NCBI GenBank assembly: GCA_021783175.1
Contig: JAJXUF010000117.1
Location: 1 to 9,702, forward strand
Origin: Pseudomonadota bacterium
GTDB taxonomy: Bacteria > Pseudomonadota > Gammaproteobacteria > Acidiferrobacterales > UBA6901
Reading direction: 5' to 3'
DNA length: 9,702 nt
Part shown: one piece after another, positions 1 to 6,995 of the stretch
Position numbering within the stretch: the stretch's first letter is position 1
Layout of the letters: every line of letters begins with the position of its first letter
Made by a program: the position numbers and the translations under genes
The notes under the pieces: generated by a model
The model's input: the letters and a program-made list of their open reading frames with translations, nothing else
The model's database searches: none
Told to the model about the DNA's origin: nothing

Positions 1-769
1 CGAGGAAGACACGAGCGACTTCCAGCGCCAGTGACGGATAGAGGTGGCCCTGATAGCGGTAAAGCATGGGAACACGGCGCAGCTCCCCATCCGTGTCCAA
101 ATCCACCGTGGCAAACCCGGTGCCGCGAGCTGCGTCCTGCAACACCGGGATATCTCCGCCGTAGGAGTATGCGCGCGGAACATCCAGGTGACTGGCGGAA
201 AGATCTGTAATTATTGGAGCCGGGGAAGGCGCGGCTCCCGACGACACGGAATGGCTCTGTCTGTCGTTAAAGAAATATGACAGCACAACAGGACCGCGGG
301 CCATGCTCTCGGCAAATGCACGGTCATGGTCAAGTTGCGGTGACAGACGCGCAAGCGCTTGGCGGAAAGCCGCATCATGCGCCAATGCGCCGTGAGCCAG
401 CTGCTGCAGCGTGCCAAGTCCCGAACTGTCATCGGGCTCGGGAAACATGACGTCGAAGGCGACTACTGCGGCACCGTGCTGAAACAGATTGTCGACCATG
501 CGCGCCAACAAGTTGCGCGGCCACGGCCAGCGTCCTACGCGCGCCAGACTGGCGTCGTTGATATCGACGATGACAATACGATTATCGACGCGGTGCGGCA
601 GCGTAAGCCGCACGCGCAGATCATATGCCACGGCCTCGATGCGCCGCACGAGCGGATTGGGTAGCACGAACAGCGCTAGCGCTGCCGCCACCAACAACAG
701 CCCCGCCACAACCGGCACGATCCGCCGCTTGAGATGGGCGCGCAACGCGACGCTCGAAAGCCTGCTCAC
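1..769 (-). CDS. CHASE2-domain sensor protein, N-terminal part (C-terminus beyond left edge)
   Basis: Reading the minus strand from GTG at 769 gives 256 uninterrupted codons to the window edge. Residues 16-36 form one hydrophobic segment after a basic N-terminus, which suggests a membrane anchor. An extracytoplasmic CHASE2 domain follows: the strand RIVIVDINDASLARVGRWPW (64-83) with the typical GRWPWPR motif, then AAVVAFDVMFPEPD (100-113), then a stretch near 215-250 reading GFATVDLDTDGELRRVPM. CHASE2 is an extracellular sensory domain usually joined, after further membrane helices, to an adenylate/guanylate cyclase, histidine kinase, Ser/Thr kinase or diguanylate cyclase. That output half lies outside the window, so the signalling type is unknown. 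The start is uncertain: another in-frame GTG lies about 14 codons upstream, and an in-frame stop (878-880) bounds the frame. I chose 769 because the hydrophobic segment follows it closely. Confidence 0.85.
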   Translation of the reverse strand, partial: MSRLSSVALRAHLKRRIVPVVAGLLLVAAALALFVLPNPLVRRIEAVAYDLRVRLTLPHRVDNRIVIVDINDASLARVGRWPWPRNLLARMVDNLFQHGAAVVAFDVMFPEPDDSSGLGTLQQLAHGALAHDAAFRQALARLSPQLDHDRAFAESMARGPVVLSYFFNDRQSHSVSSGAAPSPAPIITDLSASHLDVPRAYSYGGDIPVLQDAARGTGFATVDLDTDGELRRVPMLYRYQGHLYPSLALEVARVFL

Positions 770-865
770 TATGTACGCACCCCACCCTGCAGCCGCGCTA
801 TAGCCCGCCACCGGTCGATACTCGCAGATTTCCTCTTCAACGGCGGCATAAGCTGTGCGATGATG

Positions 866-898
866 CAGATTAAATAACTATATCTATATTATGACCAA
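866..898. promoter_or_regulatory. Probable divergent promoter region between the CHASE2 gene and ypjD
   Basis: An AT-rich tract (869-892) stands out from the GC-rich surroundings between two divergent genes. On the minus strand, TTGGTC (898-893) and TTTAAT (874-869) are 18 bases apart and resemble a sigma-70 -35/-10 pair for the CHASE2 gene. On the plus strand, TATATC (879-884) or TATATT (885-890) could be a -10 box for ypjD, but no good -35 box is visible. These boxes directly abut the ypjD ATG, so ypjD would be leaderless or nearly so if they are used. This is pattern matching only. Confidence 0.35.
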
Positions 899-1706
899 TC
901 CGTTGATGAATTTGCTAGCAGCAGTCCTTTACCTATCCGTCGGCGTCCTGCTGTGGCTCGGGCTGAGACGTCCCGGGACCGCCAGTCGCGGGGCGCGCCT
1001 GGGCGTATTTGCCCTGGCCGTAGGAGCGGTGCTGGCGCATGCCGCCATCCTCTACGCCGGGCTGTTGCATGAAGGCGGACTCGATCTCGGCCTCACCAAT
1101 GCAATCTCCCTGGTTGCCTGGGCGGTAGCGGTTCTGTTCCTGCTCGCCACGCTGAGCAGGCCCATCGAAAGCCTCGGCATCTTCATCATGCCGACTGCGG
1201 CCGTAACGGTAGTGCTCGATTGGCTGTTACCGCGCGGCCATCTTCTTGTGTCCACGGTTACCCCCATGCAATCCGCGCACATCGTGATTTCGCTGCTGGC
1301 CTACAGCCTGCTGAGCATCGCCGTACTGCAGAGCCTGGTGCTGGGACTGCAGGAAAAACACTTGCGCGGACGCCAGCCGAGCCGGCTAATGCGTGCCCTG
1401 CCGCCACTCGAAACTATGGAAAGTCTGATGTTTCAGATGGTCACGCTCGGATTCATACTTCTTACGCTGACCTTGATCAGCGGCGTGTTCTTCTCCGAGC
1501 AGCTGTTTGGCAAACCTCTGGAATTCACCCACCATATTGTACTTTCCATTTTCGCCTGGATCGTTTTTGGCATATTGCTGCTCGGCCACTGGCGCTTCGG
1601 CTGGCGAGGGCGAACCGCGATCAGCTGGACGCTTGGGGGATTTGTGCTGCTTGCCCTCGCCTACTTCGGCAGCAAATTCGTACTGGAAATCATCTTGCAT
1701 CGTTGA
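891..1706 (+). CDS. ypjD: YpjD-type inner membrane protein, CcsA superfamily
   Basis: The 271-residue protein has about eight predicted membrane helices (roughly 7-25, 36-58, 68-88, 92-113, 128-152, 181-203, 215-233, 243-262). Features I recognise as YpjD are HIVISLLAYSLLSIAVLQSL (130-149), LPPLETMESLMFQMVTLGFI (170-189), GHWRFGWRGR (232-241) and the C-terminal LAYFGSKFVLEIIL. His130 and His214/215 are the family's conserved membrane histidines. The tryptophan-rich WWD haem-handling motif of true CcsA/CcmC cytochrome c assembly proteins is absent, so a cytochrome maturation role should not be assumed; YpjD's function is not settled. ATG 891 has no Shine-Dalgarno sequence upstream. ATG 906 is a possible alternative, also without one. 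A corC-like gene follows after 83 bases, a common pairing. In many proteobacteria ffh is the divergent neighbour; here it is the CHASE2 gene. Confidence 0.9.
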   Translation: MTNPLMNLLAAVLYLSVGVLLWLGLRRPGTASRGARLGVFALAVGAVLAHAAILYAGLLHEGGLDLGLTNAISLVAWAVAVLFLLATLSRPIESLGIFIMPTAAVTVVLDWLLPRGHLLVSTVTPMQSAHIVISLLAYSLLSIAVLQSLVLGLQEKHLRGRQPSRLMRALPPLETMESLMFQMVTLGFILLTLTLISGVFFSEQLFGKPLEFTHHIVLSIFAWIVFGILLLGHWRFGWRGRTAISWTLGGFVLLALAYFGSKFVLEIILHR

Positions 1707-1751
1707 TCGCGCGCCGGACCGCGGCGCATTCAGCAACTGCCGGAGGACATG

Positions 1752-1757
1752 TAGAAT
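1752..1757 (+). promoter_or_regulatory. Possible -10 box for the corC-like gene
   Basis: TAGAAT matches the sigma-70 -10 consensus at five of six positions. It lies in the ypjD-corC gap, 32 bases before the TTG start. The 17-base-spaced -35 position (1729-1734, TTCAGC) is poor. The gene may instead be read from ypjD. Confidence 0.3.
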
Positions 1758-1789
1758 CGCCAATCTCCGGAAGAAATCGAGGCAACTGA

Positions 1790-3064
1790 TTGGACGATTC
1801 CCACGCAGGCGTGTTGCTAGCCGCACTGTTCTTTTTGATACTGCTGTCGGCACTCTTTTCGGCGGCCGAGATCGGCATGCTGACGCTCAACCGTTACCGT
1901 CTGCGCCACCTCGCCGATTCGGGACACCGGGCGGCACGCATCGCCATGAAATTGCTCGAGCGACCCGACAGGCTGCTGGGCGTGATTCTCATCGGAAACA
2001 ATTCGGCCAATATTGCTGCGGCTTCTGTGGCAACCCTGCTTGCGCTGCGTCTGTACGGGGAACCCGCCATCGGCGTCGTTACTGGCGTATTGACCCTATT
2101 GGTCCTGATCTTTGCCGAGGTTGCTCCAAAAACGCTTGCCGCCCTCTATCCTGAGCGTATTGCTTTTTCCGTGGTTTTCGTACTGCGCCCGCTGCTGTGG
2201 TTGTTGTCTCCTTTCGTCTGGCTGGTCAACGCCATTGCCAACGGCGTTCTGCGGACATTCGGTATATCGGTGCGGCGCAAGGGCTCTGATCAGCTAAGTA
2301 CTGAAGAACTGCGCACCGTCGTGCGCGAAGCCGGCACCTTCATACCGGAAGGTCACCAAAAGATGCTTCTCGCGATCCTGGAACTCGAGGACATGACCAT
2401 CGAGGACGTCATGGTTCCGCGCGGAGAGATTGAGGCGCTGGATCTCGACGCCACCTGGGACGAGATTATCGCCAAGATAACCACATGCCACTACATGCGC
2501 CTGCCGGTCTATCGAGGCAATCTGGACAATATCGTCGGCATTCTGCTGCTGCGCAAAGTGCTGCCTCTGATCCAAGTCGGCGATCTCGATGAAGATGCTC
2601 TGCTCAAGTCAATGATTGAACCCTATTACATTCCCGTAAGCACAACACTTGGGCGACAACTGCTCAACTTCCGCCAAGCCAAACGGCGCTTCGCCTTGGT
2701 AGTCGACGAATACGGAGACCTGGTCGGCCTGGTGTCGCTGCAGGAGATTCTCGAGGAAATCGTCGGCGAGTTCGCAGCACCGACACCGGGAGTGACAAAT
2801 GACATTCAGCCGCAAGACGATGGGAGTTTCCTCGTCAACGGCAGCATTACCATACGTGATCTCAATCGCCGGCTCGCCTGGCAGCTGCCGACTAGCGGAC
2901 CAAAAACCCTCAACGGTGTGATCACCGAATACCTGGAAGATATTCCTGAGCCGGGCACCAGTCTGCTGCTCAGCGGCTACCAGGTGGAGATCGTGCGTGC
3001 GCGCGGCACAGCAGTCCAGCTAGCACGCATTCGTCCCGTGCCGCCAAAGACGGAAGGGCCCTGA
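1790..3064 (+). CDS. CNNM/CorC/HlyC family membrane protein (DUF21, tandem CBS, CorC_HlyC domain)
   Basis: The 424-residue protein has the full family architecture. A CNNM (DUF21) transmembrane domain spans about 8-190 with SALFSAAEIGMLTLNRYRLR (20-39), GNNSANIAAAS (69-79) and AEVAPKTLAALYPER (109-123). A CBS pair spans about 205-330, starting at EDVMVPRGEIEALD and ending in VVDEYGDLVGLVSLQEILEE (304-323). A C-terminal CorC_HlyC domain spans about 344-418. Relatives (CNNM/CorC, YfjD, MpfA) are linked to magnesium or cobalt export, with nucleotide binding at the CBS pair. The old 'haemolysin' label is historical and not supported here. The start is TTG, with GAGG at 1779-1782 seven bases before it. 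It gives the N-terminus expected just before the first helix, and no in-frame ATG fits better. It lies downstream of ypjD. Substrate specificity cannot be read from the sequence. Confidence 0.92.
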   Translation: MDDSHAGVLLAALFFLILLSALFSAAEIGMLTLNRYRLRHLADSGHRAARIAMKLLERPDRLLGVILIGNNSANIAAASVATLLALRLYGEPAIGVVTGVLTLLVLIFAEVAPKTLAALYPERIAFSVVFVLRPLLWLLSPFVWLVNAIANGVLRTFGISVRRKGSDQLSTEELRTVVREAGTFIPEGHQKMLLAILELEDMTIEDVMVPRGEIEALDLDATWDEIIAKITTCHYMRLPVYRGNLDNIVGILLLRKVLPLIQVGDLDEDALLKSMIEPYYIPVSTTLGRQLLNFRQAKRRFALVVDEYGDLVGLVSLQEILEEIVGEFAAPTPGVTNDIQPQDDGSFLVNGSITIRDLNRRLAWQLPTSGPKTLNGVITEYLEDIPEPGTSLLLSGYQVEIVRARGTAVQLARIRPVPPKTEGP

Positions 3065-3254
3065 CGTACGCGCCCTTGATATTTACCCGCCCGCATCTTA
3101 GCATCCACTGCGCCGGATTGTACGGTGCAACATCCAGCGCACCGGTTGCCGGCCAAAGGAATGATGCTACGTCGATAAGCTCAAAGAACGAGGCCATTGG
3201 GCATTTGCCTGATAGCCGTGTAGGAAGCGCGCCCCTTACCGAGGATGGTCTGAT
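3065..3254. other. Intergenic gap before the hyf-like operon
   Basis: These 190 bases separate the corC-like gene from hyfB. I see no convincing gene, tRNA or sigma-54 -24/-12 element. AAGGGC (3054-3059) and GCCCTT (3072-3077) could form a six-base-pair stem at the end of the corC-like gene, but no T-run follows. TTGATA (3076-3081) resembles a -35 box but has no good -10 partner. The operon promoter is presumably here but is not identifiable by eye. Confidence 0.5.
3241..3248 (+). promoter_or_regulatory. Ribosome binding site supporting the TTG start of hyfB
   Basis: GAGGATGG lies upstream of TTG 3255, with the GAGGA core nine bases before it. It supports a TTG start, since the next in-frame methionine is residue 30, inside the membrane domain. 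Confidence 0.6.
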
Positions 3255-5324
3255 TTGTCGCCGCTGATTCTCGGCTACATAGCTGTCGCGGGCGCCCTAC
3301 TCTCCGGCGCGCTTGCTCTGCCTGCCAACCGCTTTCCGTTCATGCTGCGCGTTGTTTCCTGCAGTGTCCTCGGCGCAGCCGGCGTCGCCGCGCTGGCTGC
3401 AGGTTGCTGGGAACTCGTGTCCGGCGACCGGCTTGCCGCGCAACTCCCGGTGGGCCTGCCCTGGCTTTCATGGCACTTGCGGCTCGATCCGCTATCCGGG
3501 CTGTTCATGGCGATTGTGGGCTTTATCGTCATCGCCGTAGGTCTTTACGCTCCCGGCTATGTGCGCGAGTTTGAACACGAACCTGCCAGTCACCACCCCG
3601 ATACAGATCTGCGGCAGACGCCTCGCGCGCGTGTCCGCCAGCCGCTTGCGGTATTAGGTCTTTTCACCGGCATTTTCGTGGCCGGCATGCTGCTCGTGTT
3701 ATTGGCCGATGATGCCTTCGTGTTCATGATCGCCTGGGAACTGATGTCAGTGTCGAGTTATCTGCTGGTTGCATACCAGCATCGGAACTCCGCCAACCGG
3801 CACGCTGCTTTCCTCTACTTGCTCATGGCCCAGGTGGGGGCGCTTGCGATCTTGCTCGCCTTCGGCGTACTCGCCGGCTTCAGCGGTAACTTTGCATTTG
3901 ACGCCCTGCGCGCGGCACATCCGACACCTGTCTGGGCATCCATAGCGTTCGCGCTTGCGCTGTTTGGCTTCGGGATGAAATCCGGCATGGTGCCACTTCA
4001 CGTGTGGCTGCCGGAGGCCCATCCAGTCGCTCCATCGCACATTTCCGCTTTGATGAGCGGCGTGATGCTGAAAGTGGCCATATACGGCTTAATCCGTTTT
4101 GTCTTTGACCTTCTCGGAAATGTCCAGTGGCAGTGGGGACTGGCGACCCTGGCCATTGGCACCGCCACCGCCCTGCTCGGTGTGCTTTACGCGCTGATGC
4201 AGCATGACCTTAAACGCCTGCTTGCCTATTCTTCGGTTGAGAATATCGGCATCATTCTCATGGGTCTCGGGCTGTGCATGATTTTTACAGGCACCGGTCA
4301 TCCGCTGCTGGGGGCACTGGCCTTGGTCGCTGCTCTCTACCACAGCATTAATCACGCGGCGTTCAAGACGCTGCTTTTTTTCGGGGCTGGCGCAATTGCG
4401 CAGCGCACTCGCGAACACAATCTGGACCGGCTCGGCGGCCTTATCCGGCGCATGCCTGCCACTGCATTTTTCTTCCTTGTGGGTTGCGCCGGCATTGCCG
4501 CATTGCCACCACTAAATGGTTTCGTCTCTGAATGGCTGACGTTCCAGGCCGCGCTTCAGGTGCCGGCGCTCAGCAGCGGCGTACTGCGTTCCATCATCCC
4601 GGTGACCGCCGCGATTCTGGCGCTTACGACGGCCCTGGCTGCCGCCGCCTTCGTCAAGGTCTACGGCGTGGCATTTCTCGGCAAGGCACGCACCCGCCGA
4701 ACTTCCCGCGCGCGCGAGGTGGGATATGGCATGCGCGCCGCCATGGGATTGCTGGCGCTGTTGTGTGTGGCGCTTGGGGTGCTGCCGACGATCGTGGTGC
4801 ACGCTCTCGCGCCAGTAGTTCAGTTGCTTCTCGGCCAACATGCCCCGAGCGCCACCGCGCGCGGCTGGCTGTGGCTCACGCCGGTGTCGCCCCGCGTAGC
4901 TTCCTACTCCGCGCCGCTGGTCGTCACGGCCATGGCGATCATTTTCCTCATTGGCTATCTTCTGCTGCATCGGCGCGCGGCTAGCGCACGACGCGGGTAT
5001 CCCTGGGACTGCGGTTTCGGCGCACTGAATGCTCGTATGCAGTACACCTCCACTGCGTTCGCGCAGCCAATACGCCGCGTGTTTGCGCCCGCCTGGCAGA
5101 TCGATGAGCGCGTTGACCGCACCAGCGGGCCACCAGCACGCACCACCGCCATCCGCCACCAGCTACACATCGGCGACTGGTCTTGGAGCATGGCGTACGC
5201 GCCAATCGGCAAACTAATTCTGTCTGCGGCACGTCGCGTCAGACGCATTCAGACCGGCAGCATCCGGGTTTACCTCGCCTACTCGTTTTTCACGCTTCTG
5301 ATACTGCTATGGCTAATAACCTGA
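3255..5324 (+). CDS. hyfB: HyfB-like proton-conducting membrane subunit (NuoL-like)
   Basis: The 689-residue polytopic protein is close to the length of E. coli HyfB (about 670). It belongs to the Mrp-antiporter/NuoL family. Conserved charged membrane residues are present: Glu162 in AWELMSVSSYLL, Lys242 in GFGMKSGMVPLHVWLPEAHP, Lys273 in SGVMLKVAIYGLIR, Lys320 in HDLKRLLAYSSVENIG, His363/His367/Lys371 in YHSINHAAFKTLLFFGAGAI, and Glu426 in LPPLNGFVSEW. The C-terminal part WDCGFGALNARMQYTSTAFA (584-603) is typical of HyfB/HycC rather than plain NuoL. The intact charged residues indicate ion translocation competence. An acidic and His/Arg-rich loop (about 103-128) between early helices looks longer than in E. 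coli HyfB. It starts at TTG with a fair ribosome site and overlaps hyfC by 16 bases. It is the first gene of the hyfB-C-E-F-G run. Confidence 0.93.
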   Translation: MSPLILGYIAVAGALLSGALALPANRFPFMLRVVSCSVLGAAGVAALAAGCWELVSGDRLAAQLPVGLPWLSWHLRLDPLSGLFMAIVGFIVIAVGLYAPGYVREFEHEPASHHPDTDLRQTPRARVRQPLAVLGLFTGIFVAGMLLVLLADDAFVFMIAWELMSVSSYLLVAYQHRNSANRHAAFLYLLMAQVGALAILLAFGVLAGFSGNFAFDALRAAHPTPVWASIAFALALFGFGMKSGMVPLHVWLPEAHPVAPSHISALMSGVMLKVAIYGLIRFVFDLLGNVQWQWGLATLAIGTATALLGVLYALMQHDLKRLLAYSSVENIGIILMGLGLCMIFTGTGHPLLGALALVAALYHSINHAAFKTLLFFGAGAIAQRTREHNLDRLGGLIRRMPATAFFFLVGCAGIAALPPLNGFVSEWLTFQAALQVPALSSGVLRSIIPVTAAILALTTALAAAAFVKVYGVAFLGKARTRRTSRAREVGYGMRAAMGLLALLCVALGVLPTIVVHALAPVVQLLLGQHAPSATARGWLWLTPVSPRVASYSAPLVVTAMAIIFLIGYLLLHRRAASARRGYPWDCGFGALNARMQYTSTAFAQPIRRVFAPAWQIDERVDRTSGPPARTTAIRHQLHIGDWSWSMAYAPIGKLILSAARRVRRIQTGSIRVYLAYSFFTLLILLWLIT

Positions 5325-6268
5325 ACGCCTGGCTGATCGCCCTGCTGCAGACACTGCTGTTTGTAGGCAGTGCGCCACTGCTGACCGGCTGGATCAAGCG
5401 CCTGAAATGTCATCTGCAGAATCGCGCCGCGCCATCTCTCCTCCAGCCTTACCGCAATCTGGCCAAACTTTTCGGCAAAGAATTGGTGCTGGCACACGAT
5501 GCCTCGTGGCTTTTCCGCACGACACCTTATATCGTATTCGGCGCCATGATGCTGGCCGCCTCGGTTGTGCCCCTGATTGCGGTTGAGCTGCCAACTGCCG
5601 CAATCGCCGACGTAATCGTGCTCGTCGGGTTCTTTGCCCTCGCGCGCTTCTTTCAGGCGCTGGCCGGCATGGACATCGGTACGGCGTTCGGGGGAATGGG
5701 CGCATCGCGCGAAATGACCGTGGCCTCATTGGCGGAACCGGCCATGCTGATGGCCATTTTCACCTTGACCATGACCGCATCGACAACCAACCTGTCGGTC
5801 GCAATCCAATATATAATGACCAGCGGCTTGGTGCTGCGCCCCTCCTTCTTATTCGCGCTTCTCGCGCTAGCCATGGTCGCCGTGGCCGAAACCGGCCGCA
5901 TCCCTGTGGACAACCCGGCAACCCATCTCGAGCTCACCATGCTGCACGAAGCAATGGTTCTTGAGTACGGCGCGCGCCATCTCGCATTGATCGAATGGGC
6001 CGGCATGATCAAGCTAATGATCTATGCTGTGTTGATAAGCAATATCTTCTTTCCCTGGGGAATCGCCGCTTCCCTAACACCGTCCCAGCTCGCTCTTGGA
6101 GTTGCAAGCATCACAGCCAAGCTCGCGGCGCTAGCAATAATTCTTGCTCTGTGGGAAACGGTACTTGCCAAGATGCGGCTTTTTCGGGTTCCGCAGTTTC
6201 TCGGATTCGCATTCCTCCTGAGTCTGCTGGGTATGCTGACTCACATTATTCTGGAGACCGCAGTATGA
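5309..6268 (+). CDS. hyfC: HyfC-like membrane subunit (NuoH-like)
   Basis: The 319-residue protein matches the HyfC/HycD/NuoH family, the membrane subunit that joins the hydrophilic arm to the pump modules. Supporting motifs are PYRNLAKLFGKE (47-58), FGGMGASREMTVASLAEPAM (127-146), the long conserved AETGRIPVDNPATHLELTML (193-212) followed by HEAMVLEYGARHLALIEWAG (213-232), and IFFPWG (246-251). The acidic residues Glu143, Glu194, Glu208, Glu214 and Glu219 correspond to the acidic positions of this family. About eight helices are expected. ATG 5309 lies inside the end of hyfB (16-base overlap). The frame stays open further upstream, but that part is hydrophilic and hyfB-overlapping, so I rejected it. 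No Shine-Dalgarno sequence is evident, so translation is probably coupled to hyfB. Confidence 0.93.
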   Translation: MANNLNAWLIALLQTLLFVGSAPLLTGWIKRLKCHLQNRAAPSLLQPYRNLAKLFGKELVLAHDASWLFRTTPYIVFGAMMLAASVVPLIAVELPTAAIADVIVLVGFFALARFFQALAGMDIGTAFGGMGASREMTVASLAEPAMLMAIFTLTMTASTTNLSVAIQYIMTSGLVLRPSFLFALLALAMVAVAETGRIPVDNPATHLELTMLHEAMVLEYGARHLALIEWAGMIKLMIYAVLISNIFFPWGIAASLTPSQLALGVASITAKLAALAIILALWETVLAKMRLFRVPQFLGFAFLLSLLGMLTHIILETAV

Positions 6269-6327
6269 TCATCTTGCCCAACCGGCAGTTGATGCGTGCG
6301 GCGCAATATTGCGCGCCATGCATCTGA
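6265..6327 (+). CDS. Possible 20-codon coupling ORF between hyfC and hyfE
   Basis: ATG 6265 overlaps the hyfC stop codon as ATGA. It opens a 20-codon frame (MIILPNRQLMRAAQYCAPCI) whose TGA (6325-6327) lies just past the probable hyfE ATG at 6318. The layout would let a ribosome finishing hyfC restart, read this short frame and stop beside the hyfE start, which has no Shine-Dalgarno sequence. The peptide resembles nothing I know. It may be a translational relay or chance. Confidence 0.3.
   Translation: MIILPNRQLMRAAQYCAPCI
6301..6314. repeat. Perfect 14-bp palindrome at the hyfE start
   Basis: GCGCAATATTGCGC is identical to its own reverse complement. It ends three bases before ATG 6318 and contains the alternative TTG 6309. 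As RNA it has no loop, so any hairpin would be short (GCGC arms with AAUAUU between). It could be a symmetric protein site or chance in GC-rich DNA. Confidence 0.4.
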
Positions 6328-6995
6328 TTCCCCCGAGTCTCTACAGTCAAGGCATCCTAGTTTGCGCCGGCTTGGTGCTGTTCACCTCCTTCGTGATGCT
6401 TGCGCAGTCACGCATCCCGCCCCTCATATATGCCTTCGCCTGGCAGGGCGCGCTGCTTTCAGTTACTACTGCTCTGGTAGCTCTGGTGTCGGGTCATTCG
6501 CACCTTTACATTTCAGCACTGCTCACACTCGGGCTTAAGGCATTGCTCATACCGTGGATGCTTTACCGCCTTGTGCGCCGGCTCAATATCCAGTACGAGA
6601 TTGAAGCGATTGCCCATCCTTCGCTGACACTTCTCGGCGGAGCGATGCTCGTCGTTTTCTGTTACTACGTGGCGCTGCCTATCGCGCAACTATCGACGTT
6701 GGTGACGCGCAATACCATCGCGGTCAGTATGTCCATCGTGCTTCTTGGCATGTTGCTGATGATTGCCAGACGCACCGCAGTGGCGCAGGTCATTGGCTTC
6801 ATGTCGATCGAAAACGGCCTGTTCTTCGCCGCGGTCGCCTCGACCTACGGCATGCCCATGATCGTGGAACTTGGCGTTGCCTTTGACGTACTCGTGGCAG
6901 CAGTGCTTTTCGGGGTATTCTTCTTCCAGATTCGCAGCAGCATCGATTCCCTCGATGTCGACCGACTGAATCGCCTGTCGGAGGGCGGCGAATGA
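6318..6995 (+). CDS. hyfE: HyfE-like membrane subunit
   Basis: The protein has about 225 residues and six to seven membrane helices; E. coli HyfE is about 216. Characteristic stretches are SGHSHLYISALLTLGLKALL (58-77), IPWMLYRLVRRLN (78-90), and the NuoK-like region VIGFMSIENGLFFAAVA (158-174) with Glu165. MPMIVELGVAFDVLVAAVLF (179-198), with Glu184 and Asp190, follows. The C-terminus SIDSLDVDRLNRLSEG is the usual HyfE tail. In this family it fills the place of the small NuoK/NuoJ-type subunits between the pump modules and the HyfC junction. Start choice: ATG 6318 begins three codons after TTG 6309, and both are in frame. Neither has a ribosome site. I prefer ATG, as the hydrophobic domain starts soon after. 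It overlaps hyfF by four bases. Confidence 0.9.
   Translation: MHLIPPSLYSQGILVCAGLVLFTSFVMLAQSRIPPLIYAFAWQGALLSVTTALVALVSGHSHLYISALLTLGLKALLIPWMLYRLVRRLNIQYEIEAIAHPSLTLLGGAMLVVFCYYVALPIAQLSTLVTRNTIAVSMSIVLLGMLLMIARRTAVAQVIGFMSIENGLFFAAVASTYGMPMIVELGVAFDVLVAAVLFGVFFFQIRSSIDSLDVDRLNRLSEGGE
6980..6985 (+). promoter_or_regulatory. Strong ribosome binding site of hyfF
   Basis: GGAGGG ends six bases before ATG 6992, inside the end of hyfE. It is the best Shine-Dalgarno sequence in the operon and fixes the hyfF start. Confidence 0.75.

Noticed and set aside
769..849. A 26-codon minus-strand frame (ATG 849-847) ending in TAG that overlaps the GTG start of the CHASE2 gene
   Set aside because: It has no ribosome site and its peptide resembles nothing known. 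The overlap could be chance in a short leader.
891..1706. Cytochrome c assembly protein (CcsA/CcmC) as the function of the 271-residue membrane protein
   Set aside because: It is in the same superfamily, but the tryptophan-rich WWD motif is missing and the specific motifs are those of YpjD.
1740..1770. Inverted repeat CCGGAG / CTCCGG between ypjD and the corC-like gene
   Set aside because: It has six pairs with a 19-base loop and no T-run. Such pairs are frequent by chance in GC-rich DNA.
1220..2154. Two overlapping plus-strand open frames across ypjD and the start of the corC-like gene
   Set aside because: They are out-of-frame shadows with low-complexity Ala/Arg-rich products. The real genes in this stretch have clear family motifs.
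3054..3077. Terminator after the corC-like gene (AAGGGC / GCCCTT stem)
   Set aside because: The stem is only six pairs with a 12-base loop and no T-run after it, and it overlaps the coding end. Not convincing as an intrinsic terminator.
3100..3254. Sigma-54 promoter, as used by E. coli hyf
   Set aside because: No GG and GC pair with ten-base spacing and TGGCAC / TTGC context was found in the gap.
3076..3267. Short open frame of about 63 codons in the gap before hyfB
   Set aside because: It starts with TTG, has no ribosome site, shows no domain or hydrophobic pattern, and runs into the hyfB start.
4512..5159. 215-codon open frame on the minus strand opposite hyfB
   Set aside because: It is antisense to a clearly conserved membrane protein. 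Its product is rich in Arg, Gly, His and Gln, as expected of a GC-rich shadow frame.
5183..5308. Upstream extension of hyfC by 42 codons
   Set aside because: The extra residues are hydrophilic, lie inside hyfB and do not match the HyfC/NuoH N-terminus, which fits ATG 5309.
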